Shown one piece after another: positions 52,785 to 63,329 of a stretch of 64,000 bases of DNA. Source of the DNA: Branchiostoma belcheri (Eukaryota; Chordata; Leptocardii; Amphioxiformes; Branchiostomatidae); assembly GCF_001625305.1 (NCBI RefSeq), contig NW_017803346.1, positions 206,327 to 270,326 on the forward strand, read 5' to 3'. How positions within the stretch are numbered: position 1 is the first letter of the stretch; each line of letters starts with the position of its first letter. The notes below the pieces were generated by a model that had not been told where the DNA came from, made no database searches, and worked only from the letters and a program-made list of their open reading frames with translations. The position numbers and the translations under genes were made by a program.

Positions 52785-53080
52785 TATCTGTATCAGTGTA
52801 TAGCCGGTATAGCCGCCCTTCGGTGTAACACACCAGCTTCTGTATCTGTATAGCCGGAATAACCGCCCTTTGGCGTAACACACAAGCTTCTGTATCTGTA
52901 TAGCCGGTATAACCGCCCTTCGGCGTAACACACCAGCTTCTGTATCTGTATAGCCGGTATAACCGCCCTTCGGCGTAACACACCAGCTTCTGTATCTGTA
53001 TAGCCGGTATAACCGCCCTTCGGTGTAACACACCAGCTTCTGTATCTGTATAGCCGGTATAACCGCCCTTTGGCGTGGCG
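52785..53080 (+). repeat. 50-bp satellite, six copies
   Basis: Units CAGCTTCTGTATCTGTATAG, CCGGTATAACCGCCCTTCGG, CGTAACACAC. Very regular; open frames in all three minus-strand frames are artefacts of a period not divisible by three. Confidence 0.92.
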
Positions 53081-53084
53081 GCAG

Positions 53085-53215
53085 CTAGCTATATCACACC
53101 GAACGACTTGTTACACTCAATCTTTGCACATTAAGTTGCAGGAGTTGTTTAAAGCTTTCTAGTGATGATGCCCCAACTGTGCTTGGTGGCAACGAGTTCC
53201 ACTCTATGTGCCGTG
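53085..53215 (-). mobile_element. LINE C-terminal scrap
   Basis: Contains the CCAACTGTGCTTGGTGGCAA block shared with 5750-5800 and 14042, and the GCTAGCTATATCACACCGAA/GTTACACTCAATCTTTGCAC block shared in reverse with 4290-4370. Confidence 0.45.
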
Positions 53216-53414
53216 GTGGAAATGCCTTTAGTTGGCAAACTTCAATGGGAAATATATAAATTGTTACTCCAGGTGTCGAAAGATAAAAACTGTCATTTTT
53301 CTACACAGACAAGGTACAAATGTAGACTCCATGAGCATTTATTCACCAGGTTTAGATTTATCCAGCACTACAGGGAAACAGTAACTAGTGTGTTTTGAGA
53401 TCTCTAGTGCAGCA

Positions 53415-54100
53415 CTCCCAGTATTTAAATGTAAATCTACCATGATAACGCTTACTTGAAATGACAATTGCAAGACTCTGATAAGAAAACCAAACACCAT
53501 TACAAAGTTTTCGTGAACGTTTTTGAACGAACATCACGAACTTGACATTGAAATTCACACATGTACAACCTTGATAAGAAATAAAACTGCATCAAGGCGT
53601 CAATTTTCAAATGTAAACCTACCATAAAGCTTACTTGAAATCATAATGACATTGCTAGAAATTGAAACACAACACCATTACTAAGTTTTAATGAATGCTT
53701 TTGTACGAACATCACAAAGTTGACATTGAAATACAAACACATACAAACTTGATAAGAAACAAAACTGCATCAAAGCGACAATTTTCAAATGTAAACCTAC
53801 CATAAAGCTTACTTGAAATGACATTGCAAAACTCTGATAAGAAAACTCACCACCATTACTAAGTTTTAATGAACGCTTTTGTACAAACGTCACAAAGCTC
53901 ACATTGAAATGTGCCGAGTTGAAAAGGCAAAAAACTGCATCAAAGCGACAATTTTCAAATGTTAACCTGTCATAAAGCTTACTTGAAATGACATTGCAAG
54001 AATTCGATAAGAAAACCCACCACCATTACTACCTTATAATGAACGCTTTTGTAGGAACGTCACAAACTTGACATTGAAATGCGCGACCTTGATAAGAAAC
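53415..54100 (+). repeat. ~165-bp tandem repeat, four copies
   Basis: Units with AAACTGCATCAAAGCGACAA, TTTTCAAATGTAAACCTACC, ATAAAGCTTACTTGAAATGA, CACCATTACTAAGTTTTAAT, GAACGCTTTTGTACGAAC and ATCACAAA.TTGACATTGAA. Confidence 0.9.
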
Positions 54101-54339
54101 CCCGTCGCCACTTAAAGAATGTCTCTAATCCTTTGAGACGTCTCGTTGGAACTGATTTCTCGCTCCTTATCTCTATTGTGGTTCTTAAGACGTGACTTTC
54201 AATCTTACCTTCTTAAGGCATAGGAAAAAAACTTTTTAATTTGTGTTTCCTGTTTCAGTCCTGAAAAAATTAGGGTCGGTAGGTAGGGATTATCTTTTTT
54301 TTTTAAAGAAGACTTTGGCAATCTCTAATGATTGAACTT

Positions 54340-54589
54340 ATACAATGGAAAGTCCTTCTCTTCCTAGTTGTTACAGTTTTTCCATCTATCAATGCAGTGG
54401 TTTGATTAAAAGTTCAAAATTCATTCTTTATATAATATCATCAACCCAGCCTTTTGTGTTGACTTCATGGCTCCTTTCGTAACATTTGGGGCTATAATAG
54501 GATGCCAAAACTGGTTTTTATTTTTTTTGCCCTGTCGCTTCATGTTTTTTTAAAGAAACCGAGAACCAACAAATTAAATTGGTGAGGCC
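54340..54589 (+). mobile_element. Harbinger-like MITE subfamily I, right part
   Basis: Internal words as in 44772 (GTCCTTCTCTTCCTAGTTGT, TTTTGTGTTGACTTCATGGC) and the end ACCAACAAATTAAATTGGTG with AGGCC. The left end is replaced by other sequence. Confidence 0.7.
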
Positions 54590-54934
54590 TGATACCCGCC
54601 CATGTCAGCAATCGACCGCAGAGCTTGACAACTGTGCCGCAATACCCCATCAGGAATGCCATTAATAACACCCCCCTCTAGGGCACAATCATACCAGCCC
54701 CCGAGGTGCCTTGAAAGGCAGAATCATTCCTCTTCTGGTATCAAACAGCAAGAAAAAACATGATTATATTTTATAGCCACTTTAGCGCTATAGACGCATT
54801 TCTCTTCTGATATCAAATGGCAACCGAAAATGATCGTATTATCTGGGTACTTAGCAGCATAGACACATTTCTCAGCAGAAATATTAAACTGGAAGCAAAA
54901 ATGAAAAAGAAAGTAGAATCTAGCCACTGAACAT

Positions 54935-55085
54935 TGTATTTGAAACAATGAATTTTGAACTTTTCATCAGACCACTGCATTGATAGATGGAGAAACTGTA
55001 ACAACTAGGAAGAAAAGGACTTTCCTCAACTGTTGGTGGCAAAATATGAGCATTTTGAATTGATTCAGAACCTGAATATCTAGCA
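54935..55085 (-). mobile_element. Harbinger-like MITE subfamily I, internal fragment
   Basis: CAATGAATTTTGAACTTTTC through AACTAGGAAGAAAAGGACTT to TGATTCAGAACCTGAAT; both ends missing. Confidence 0.65.
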
Positions 55086-55311
55086 TAAAAGTTCACCTGT
55101 GTTGGTACAAGTCATTTACATGAAATGGCAACCAAAAATGATCATAATATAAATCTAGCCAACAACATAGAGAAATTCCTCTTCTAGTATCAAATAGTAA
55201 AAAAAAATATATAATTTTAATTGCCAACAATATAGAGACATTACTCTGCAAATATCAAACTGTAGCACAGAATGGTGCTATAATCTAACCACTTTCCTCA
55301 ATGGGTTGTTC

Positions 55312-55618
55312 AAGGCTGGAAATACTGGGGGCATGTGCACCTTACTGCACCCAAAATTGGAGCTGTGCACCCAATTTTTTTTCTGTGGGTGCACCCAAAT
55401 ATTTTTGTACATATCAAATGTATCATAGTATGCAAGATATTCATAGCATAAAAGTGTCAGAAAATATTAATATCTTTGTTGTAGTACTTCTTTGTAGTAA
55501 GATTTTGAAGTTTGCTCCAATATCAGATTCAAGTTTTAGAAGAGGAGCAGTACGATCTGTGATTAGGTTTTGTTTTATACACCAGAGCACCTATTCCTAA
55601 AAATGAATTTCCAGTCCT
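55312..55618. mobile_element. MITE family IV copy
   Basis: CAAGGCTGGAAATACTGGGG to GAATTTCCAGTCCTG. The flanks share GTTGTT. Matches 36063-36404 with internal deletions. Confidence 0.65.
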
Positions 55619-55939
55619 GAGTTGTTGAAGCTATCCAAAAGAATGAAAAATTTAAATGGTACCAGCCACTAGTACTGTTGGAGAGATATTCCTCTGACAG
55701 TATCAAACTGCAACTGAGAATGATTGTGTAATCTAAATGGGTTGTTGCAGGTATAAAAATAATGAAAAATTTAGCGGGCCCAAGTTATCTAGTCACAGCA
55801 AAAAGACTTTTAGGCAAAGGATGTTCAGATTGAGGAGGTTTTTGCTTGAGGCTGAAGGAGTCTTTTCATTTTTTTTATCACAATACAGTCTATCACTTCT
55901 AACAAACAGTTTTGAAAAGTTTGTGCCAAGTTTGTGAAT

Positions 55940-56530
55940 TGATAGTTAGAAGGGAAGGGATTCAGCACCAAGGACAGGTCTCATACACCCTAAAAACTAT
56001 CTAAATAGAACTTTAATGCAACATTTCTGTATTATATTATAACACACATTATAACAGAAATAGAGATAGAGATACTGTAATGTAAAGGGAAGGCAATCAG
56101 CACCAAGGATAGGTCTCATATACCCACCGTCCTGTCAAAATGTGTCTAAAACATTTCCAATACAACATCTCTGTATCATTATACACCTTATAGCAGAGAT
56201 ATAGATACTAGAATGTAAAATGAAGGCAGTCAGCACCAAGGACAGGTCTCATATGCCCACCATCCTGAAAAAAACTTCATTGCAACATCTTTGTATCATA
56301 GCACACATTATACATGTACATGTATAAGAGATAGAGATTGTAATGTAAAGGGAATGCATTCAGCACCAAGGACAGGCCTCGTATACAAGGCATCCTGAAA
56401 AAAAAACTGTCTAAATAGATCTCCAATACAACATCTCTGTATCAAAACACACATTATATTAGAGATGTAGATACTATAATGTAAAAGGAAGGCAGTCAGC
56501 ACCAAGGACAGGTACCATCCTGAAAAGAAA
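55940..56530 (+). repeat. ~133-bp tandem repeat with five RE1-like motifs
   Basis: RE1-like motifs start at 55961, 56096, 56229, 56359 and 56495 (spacing 130-136 bp). They read TTCAGCACC or GTCAGCACC, AA, then GGACAGGTCT or close variants. Each is followed by CATACCCACCATCCTGAAAA-like, CAACATCTCTGTATCA and ACACATTATA words. The unit is unrelated to the 62-bp repeat outside the motif. Confidence 0.88.
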
Positions 56531-56985
56531 ACTGTCTTAAGTCAGACGTTTCAGCTAGTATCCACTAGCTTTTGTCAGTGACTGGGTGACATATCTCCAA
56601 TGCAATGCCTCCCAGTATAACACACTCCTGTATAATCTAAACTGTGCAAACCTGGGGGTGCTACACTACAGATCTCTCAAACACAGTTTTTCAAAGTGGC
56701 AGATAGACATAAACTGTTGGATGAAGGGTGAAGGAGGCGGATAATAGTTTGCTCTGCGGCAGTGTGCAGCTATTTTTCTGTTATTTGCGGGTATTTTTCT
56801 GTAGTTTGGGGCAGTTTGCAATGTGTGGGGAGTTGATTACAAGTTGGGAGACGAACAAAAGTCTTGTGGTCGGAAGACATTTGATTGTCACTTTTTGTCA
56901 GTGTCTTCTGTTATAAGACCTGATATAAGGTGTGTGTACCTGGTTAGAAGTTACTCTTGACTTAATGATATCTATCGTGTCTTAA

Positions 56986-57288
56986 GGCCACACCAATTTA
57001 ATTTGTTGGTTCTCGGATTCACCTCTTCATTTTTTCTGATTTGCCAAAAAAAAAAGACAACAGTTGATGAAAGTCCTTTTCTTCCTGGTGTAACAGTTTT
57101 GCCATCTATCAATGCAGTGGTTTGATTATTGTTTAAATTTCAACCAAGCCTTTTGTGTTGCCTCCATGGCTCCTTTTGTAGCATTTGGGGCTATATAGAA
57201 TAAGATGACCTGTTGTTTTTTTTCGGCCCGTCGCTTCAAAGTTTTTCTGGAAAAAATCCGAGAACCAACAAGTTAAATTGGTGTGGCC
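56986..57288 (+). mobile_element. Harbinger-like MITE subfamily I, shortened complete copy
   Basis: GGCCACACCAATTTAATTTG to AAGTTAAATTGGTGTGGCC, with TAA on the left and TCA on the right. Internal deletions compared with 44772. Confidence 0.8.
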
Positions 57289-57970
57289 TCAGACATTGAT
57301 TGTGGAGTATTTTGTATTCAGGATGCACATTTAAGGTGTTCCGAGTGTGGAGATTCCATCAGAATAAGTCATTGTCTTTCTTAAGTTATTGTCTACGACT
57401 TAAAGACATGACTGGATTCAGGTGATGCAAAACCTGTCGGCTGAAGAACAAAGAGCCTCCCTAATCCAGGCTTAAGACGAGGATTAAAACAAGTCTTGAG
57501 ATTATATTCTAAGTCATGGATTATCCAAGTCCTTTGTGTCCACAATGCTGAAGTGTGAAGTGTGCGGAGATTTGATTAGAATAAGTTTCTTTGATGCCTT
57601 CTTAAGAAAATCTATCACGTCTTGGAGTCAAGAAAAGCTGTTGGCTTGAGAAGAAAGTCTCAGAGTTTAGATATCAACATCTTTAAGGACATTTGTCATG
57701 TCTTGGAGTAGAGAAAAGCTCCCAGCTTGTGACTAAAGGTGCGTTCAAGGCAACATTTCTGTATCAGGGCTCAAAATTAAAAGGTGGTCCAGTGGCCACT
57801 GACCACTAAAATTTAGACTAAAAAGACACTTTGGGGCATTTTTGGGACAATAAAAAAATAATCAACATCAGAATGGCAGCCCTTCTTTTGTTTATCAGTC
57901 CCCCCAAATTTCCTGTATATACAATACAAGCCATACAATACTTCTAAAAAAACAATTTGAAAGGAAGGCA

Positions 57971-57991
57971 TTCAGCACCAAGGACAGGTAC
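57971..57991 (+). promoter_or_regulatory. RE1/NRSE-like motif
   Basis: TTCAGCACC AA GGACAG GTAC, preceded by AAGGAAGGCA as in the 133-bp array. Confidence 0.5.
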
Positions 57992-58395
57992 TTAAAGACA
58001 AGATTGGACAGAATAATGTAAAGGGAAGACATTGATTTGAAGCTGTTTTGTATTCAAGCTGCACCTTAAGGGAAATGTGTTTTGGGACCTGATTACAGCC
58101 TGTCACTTTGGCATTTCTTAAGAACATCTATCATGACTTAAGGACATCAAACTACAGGATTTAAGTCCATAGGACTGAGAAGAAAGGAAGTAAAGAATTC
58201 CCAGTCGAAGGTCTGACAGACAAGTGAGACAGATATTATTGATTCTGTTATGTTTTGTATGCACCATGTGTAGGGTGGAAACAGTTGACACGAAAGACAA
58301 ATTCAGAATACATCACTCTTTAAATTGCCATTTTGCTTTTAAAATTAGAACATTATCATGACTTCCAGACAGGCCCTAAGAATTCCCAGTCCAGG

Positions 58396-58640
58396 GCTGG
58401 AAATACTGGGTACATGTGCACCTTAGTGCACCCATATTTGGAGCTGCGCACCCAAATATTTTCTGTGGGTGCACCAGTACACCCAAATATTTCTGTAGGT
58501 ATTTTTGTACATATCAAATCAATAATAGTTTACAGGATATTCTTGGCATCTAAGTGTCAGACAAAATAATAAAATCTTTGTTGTAGTTCTTGTTTAGATT
58601 TTGAAATTAGCTCCAAGTAAGATCTGTAATTAGGTTTCAG
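58396..58640. mobile_element. MITE family IV copy
   Basis: GGGCTGGAAATACTGGGTAC with repeated GTGCACCC words, then the interior as in 36063. The right end is lost. Confidence 0.65.
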
Positions 58641-60224
58641 AGATACGTTTTGTACATGTAGGAGAAAAGAAAGACATTGATCCAGAGGTGTTTTGCATTC
58701 TTACTGTGCAGGACCGGTTCACAGTTGACAATGACTTTGACATTCCCTTTAAGCAAATCTATCATGACTTTAGACATTCAGGCTACAGGAAGTCTATTTG
58801 ACTTGAAGAAAGAACCCAAGAATTCTTAAGATTTATGATGCATGTAAGAAAAGAGAAAGACATTGATCCAGAGGTGTTTTGTATTCTTGCTGTACAGGAC
58901 TGGTTCACAGTTGACACTCATGTTGACATTCCACTAGGAAAATCTATCATGACTTACAGACATTCAGTCTACAGGAATCCTGTTGGACTGAGAAAAAAAG
59001 AGCCTATAAGAATTCCCAAGGTTTCAAAGAAAAGAGAAAAAGACATTGATCCAGTGAAAGGTGTTTTGTATTCATTGTGTGCAGGGCTTTGACACTGACT
59101 TTGACATTCCCTTTAAGAAAATCTATCATGACTTAAAGACATTCAGTCTACAGGAAGCCTGTTGGCCTGAGAAGAAAGAGCCTCGAAGTCGGGTGTTTAC
59201 AGATAAGGGCGTCAGACATTGATCGTAGCATGTTTTGTATTCATTGTGTGAGCGCCTGGTTCACTGTTGACACTGAAGACCCATTCAGAATGTGTCACTT
59301 TGATGCTTGTTCAGGAATATATATCACGGCTTAGGGACGCGAAAACTCAAGTGAAGACAAGCTGTCAGCTTAAGAACAAAGGCTGTTCCTTAAGCCAGGT
59401 TTGAGATGTTGGAAGGACACACTTGTGATATGGAGACATTGATTGAAGCGTTTTGTATTCGCAACACGTGGAAGTGTAATCCATGAAGGGGCAGTTTGGT
59501 TCTGGACAGTTTTAGTACGATCCATACTTCCTAAAGTACATGTATAAAATTTGTCTGGTGCAGGTAATTTCCAATGATATTTGCACCAGTTCAGGCTTAG
59601 GGTAAGAAGTCATTGATTGAGGTATTTTGCATTCACGACACACGACACAGAATAACCCTTGAACCACCAGTTTGCCGGTTTCTGGACAGTTTTTACTGCG
59701 ATCGATACTAACCAAATCCTGAGTAGTAAATTCTGTAGGTAACATTTGTCTGGTGCAGATAATCGTCAATGTTACGTATGCAGAAAAAATGATTATGTCA
59801 AGCACTGGAAAGCTTAGTAACCTTTGTGGTGTAAAAGAAATTACATGTATAATGGTCATGGGTTTTGCTTTTAGCTTTCTAAATTATGACTGGTGCAGGA
59901 AATTTCAACGTTCAGAAAAAAGCGTTTCAAGCCCTGGAAGGGTAGCATCCATTGATTGCAGCATTTTGTATTCACACTGCACAGTGCAGGTAATCCTTGA
60001 ATCACCAGTTTAGTTGATTATGAACAGTTGTTAGTGTGATCCATTCTTCCTTAATTCTTAGTGGTGAAATTAAAACTTGTCTTATGCAGGTGATTTTCAA
60101 TGTGCAGGAATGCGTTTTGAGCCCAGAATGGGTACCCATATGATAAGCATCCATTGATTTTGGTGTTTAATATTCACAGCGCAAGACACAGAGTAATCCT
60201 TGAACCATCAGTTTGCCGGTTTCT

Positions 60225-60420
60225 GTGCTCGAGGGAACGGCGCTCAGTGGAGCGCGGATGGGACCCAAGGCCGATAGATTTCCTGTAAAGTACCGTGGCG
60301 ATACATCACCATGGCAACGGGGAAATGTGCATCGATTCCGTCAGTCTCCGCTGACAGGGGCAGTCAGAGTGGAGTTTACTCACTCAATACACTCTGATCT
60401 GTGAGCTGGTGTTCAGATGG
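60225..60420. promoter_or_regulatory. CpG-rich stretch with X-box-like motif
   Basis: GC-rich unique sequence (GGAACGGCGCTCAGTGGAGC). It contains ATCACC AT GGCAAC at 60305-60318, fitting the RFX X-box pattern RYYNYY-N(1-3)-RRNRAC. Function is inferred only from the motif. Confidence 0.35.
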
Positions 60421-60437
60421 ACACAGAATACAGATTG

Positions 60438-60650
60438 TGGGTTCGGGTGGCGTAGTGGCATTGTGTTCGGCTCAGAACCAAGAGGTCCCGGGTTCGAATC
60501 CTGCCCGATGCCACCAATCTTGTGCCCTTGGGAAAGGCACTTTACATGACTTTCCTTACTTCACTCAGGTGTAAATGAGTACCTAGCTTCGGTTAGGGAC
60601 GTCCCTCAGATAGGACGTTAAATGGAGTTCCTGTGTTTATAGGGCATATG
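60438..60650 (+). mobile_element. tRNA-derived SINE
   Basis: The head GGTGGCGTAGTGGCATTGTG to GGTTCGAATCC and TGCCACC can form a 7-bp acceptor-like stem and has a good B box. It is followed by a body with CTTGGGAAAGGCACTTTACA and GTGTAAATGAGTACCTAGCT, a phrase found in conserved-core SINEs of marine invertebrates. The head resembles those at 29610 and 30133. The exact family was not determined. Confidence 0.75.
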
Positions 60651-60664
60651 GATACAGAATACAG

Positions 60665-60800
60665 ATTCAGGCAAACATGTTCAAGACAGGGATGTTGTAT
60701 TGGAGGACTTTTTAGACACATTTTTTCAGGATAGTGGGTATATGAGACCTGTCCTTGGTGCTGACTGCCTTCCCTTTACATAATTATATTATTTATATAT
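60665..60800 (-). repeat. single unit of the 133-bp RE1-bearing repeat (minus strand)
   Basis: GGGATGTTGTATTGGAGGAC through CAGGATAGTGGGTATATGAG to the RE1-like motif at 60745-60765 is the reverse complement of the array at 55940-56530. Confidence 0.75.
60745..60765 (-). promoter_or_regulatory. RE1/NRSE-like motif
   Basis: On the minus strand the site reads GTCAGCACC AA GGACAG GTCT. Confidence 0.45.
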
Positions 60801-61149
60801 AGTATACCTACCACTATTGTAAAGTAAAGATGACATTTCACAAACTTACTAAAAGCACACATAGCCACTTAAGATGGCAGGACTATGATGAAATACCGGT
60901 ATCATGTGGCAGCACTTATTTGTGGCCACTTTTCTAATATTGCAACAGCGACACCTACATTGTACAATATAGCTGCAGTATGAATCAGAACAGTCATTGT
61001 TGCTCTGAAGAAGGTGACAGATGGTCACCAAAACGTCTGGTTGTTGAATAAAGACGATTTAAGCTACCGTCAGTGAGGTCAATTTAGAGAAAAGTAAACA
61101 TCCCGGCATCTTCAGCCTTTAAGCTCCAATTCCATGGATCAGCCCAGAG

Positions 61150-61270
61150 TGATGAAACATCAGGAATTCTGGAGCAGCCCTCGGAATTACGGAAACCCTT
61201 GTGGGAGTTATGGAATCCTGTCTGGGAATTACGGAATTCTGTTCAGGAATTACGGAACCCCGTGTGGCGT
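61150..61270 (+). repeat. GGAATTACGGAA short tandem repeat
   Basis: Five units of about 24-30 bp with GGAATTACGGAATTCTG or similar. Confidence 0.8.
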
Positions 61271-61512
61271 GCAGGGTTGGGATTTGCCTAAGTGGAGTGC
61301 AAGGACACCAGAACAGAGGGGATTATGGGAACAACTGGGTTGACACTGCACACTGGGCGGCTTTTCTGACTGGCAGCTTGGGATCAAGTGTGGTCAGTAA
61401 ACTGTAAAAGGTCTGTTGGGTAGGCAGATGACTTTGTAAATGATGCCCTGCAATTCACTCCTTGTATCACTGCATTTCAAATGCACTCTGACGGATGATA
61501 CAGATACACTGT

Positions 61513-61529
61513 ACACACACACACACACA

Positions 61530-61587
<58 letters not shown>

Positions 61588-61614
61588 CAAACACACACAG
61601 TCACACACAGACAG

Positions 61615-61657
<43 letters not shown>

Positions 61658-61725
61658 CACACACACACAATCACACACTCACACACACACACACGCACAC
61701 ACACACAAAAACACAGATACACGGT
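61513..61725 (+). repeat. (AC)n microsatellite, ~210 bp
   Basis: Long CA/AC run with occasional interruptions. Open frames of alternating Thr-His or Cys-Val over it are artefacts. Confidence 0.97.
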
Positions 61726-61734
61726 ACTGTGTTG

Positions 61735-62010
61735 GAATGGCCCGACTATGTGCATAACTATCTGGGGGCACCTGGGTTGTGTCTGCGTATTTTCTGCCTG
61801 AGCGATCACGCCTTAGCTGATGAAGTGTGGGATTTAAGTTGGGGCAAAGGGAAGCACCTTAAGATTACAGGACGGACACTTGGGAGGCACCAAACACTTA
61901 AGTACCGGAGTCTTGGAGCCGGGCTGACTACAGAGCTGCTCCCCAAGGTCAAACACGTGCCAATGTCGTACATGTCCGCACTTAAGATCAGGAGCAACCT
62001 TAAATGATTT
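61735..62010 (+). other. unassigned high-complexity stretch
   Basis: An open frame reads DEVWDLSWGKGKHLKITGRT and ends at 62007, but it starts inside the AC microsatellite and matches nothing recognised. Possibly a non-coding unique sequence. Confidence 0.25.
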
Positions 62011-62149
62011 ACCTGGGTTGAAAATACTGATAGGAGAGTAGATTGTTTGGAAGAAAATTGTAAGGCATAAAATGGGTCCACGGGGAAAGTTAATCTGATT
62101 TTTGTTTCTTTCACACTCATAATGAGTATCAATCACAATTTTTCCAAAC

Positions 62150-62312
62150 TTTTGATTTGATTTGATTTATTGAAATTCCAACAGTGCAATACACGAGGAA
62201 CAAAGGCAGCTGTTGCTGGTGTTGCGTCCCGCACATAGAAACAAATACGGGACAGACAATACTCATTTTCACTTGAGTCTAGTGGGGAAAGTCATGTAAA
62301 GTGCCTTTCCAA
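62150..62312 (-). mobile_element. SINE/LINE 3' body (minus strand)
   Basis: On the minus strand GGAAAGGCACTTTACATGAC through to AATTTCAATAAATCAAATCA, sharing the GGCACTTTACATGACTTTCC phrase with the SINE at 60535. The head is missing. Confidence 0.6.
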
Positions 62313-62689
62313 ACTTAATTCATAAACAGACAATTCCATTTGTTTTCGTCACTGTAACATCCTTATTTCCCTTTTAGAACTGAATAGTTGTTTGGAAAAA
62401 CAGAAAAACAGAGCAAAAACTATAAAATTATGATAACTATATGTAAACAGAGAAAAAATAAACTCATAGTACCAAATCTGATGGCAATAATTCTTTAGTA
62501 GATGTGAAACCTGATACTTTGCATATTGGCGCAGTCACCAGTCAACTTGCCACATTCATAATGTAACCAGTATTTATGTAGAGAATTATATACTAAAAAA
62601 TGTAGAAAAATAATAAAATCATTGTTACAGTACTTTTCTTGAGAAGTGAAACATAATAATATTTATTCTAATTTTTTGCTGACATTCTA

Positions 62690-62755
62690 CTAATTTCATC
62701 TTATGATATGGTGCACCCAAGAAATTTCCAAAAATGAATTTTGAGCCCTGAGACT
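62690..62755. mobile_element. MITE family IV right end
   Basis: GATATGGTGCACCCAAGAAA to AATGAATTTTGAGCCCTGA. Confidence 0.6.
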
Positions 62756-63325
62756 TGAAACATGCTATTGGTGCATATTGGAGATTATTTTTCTATACTT
62801 AAACAGCAAAATTATTTTTCCTAGGCGTTAGTTGATGTGAAACATGCTATTGTTGCCTTATGGCCCAGACACCAGTCAACTTGCCCATCCATAATGTCAG
62901 CATATTTATGGGGCGGCTTCTGCTGGAGTTTATAGTATTGATTCAAATTGACATTTCACAAGTCGAACGTGAACAGAAAAACAAAACTTCGCAAAATCGG
63001 TACGTGGAAATTTATATAAGGTTGCCTGCTACATCTGCTTGGAGATTATTTTTTACACTTTAGGCCAACAGGATGCTTTCCTGCGATATGCAAATGAGAT
63101 TTTACCCCCAGCATTCGCAATGCATCGTGGGAATGGGAAAATTGTGAATAGTGTTTGTTTCATAAGGGGTGGTTCATTGTATATACCAGGGAGTGTGTAC
63201 ACACTGTACAACCATGCAGACAATAGAGACTCAGCTTAAAATTTCTGGTCTAGCCTCCTTTGAAGGCGTTCTGTGCTCTGCCATTTTCAGGGATAAGCAT
63301 ACATGTGCTAGTAACTAGGGTTGGC
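62756..63325. other. non-coding stretch
   Basis: Repeated phrase GTGAAACATGCTATTGGTGC and similar (62510, 62757, 62837). Otherwise no gene or element recognised. Confidence 0.4.
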
Positions 63326-63329
63326 AAAA

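Larger units (their letters stand above)
57295..60200 (+). repeat. long degenerate ~180-230-bp tandem repeat
   Basis: Recurring words: GACATTGAT..AG.GTTTTGTATTC, TGTGCAGGACTGGTTCACAG, TTGACA.T.ACTTTGACATTC, AATCTATCATGACTTA..GAC, ATTCAGTCTACAGGAAGCCT, GTTGG.CTGAGAAGAAAGAG. At least a dozen units. Interrupted by a MITE IV copy (58396-58640) and diverging towards 60 kb. Confidence 0.75.

Noticed and set aside
52768-53033. Three overlapping minus-strand frames with YTEGRLYRLYRYRS-like repeats
   Set aside because: Product of the 50-bp satellite; all frames are open because the unit lacks stops on that strand.
52785-53080. CRISPR-like array of regular direct repeats
   Set aside because: The repeats are contiguous without unique spacers, and the DNA is animal genomic sequence.
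60438-60512. A genuine tRNA gene
   Set aside because: The A and B boxes are present, but it is followed by a SINE body, similar heads lie at other places in the window and the anticodon arm is poorly formed.
61440-62007. Long open frames of Thr-His or Cys-Val repeats
   Set aside because: They are translations of the AC microsatellite.
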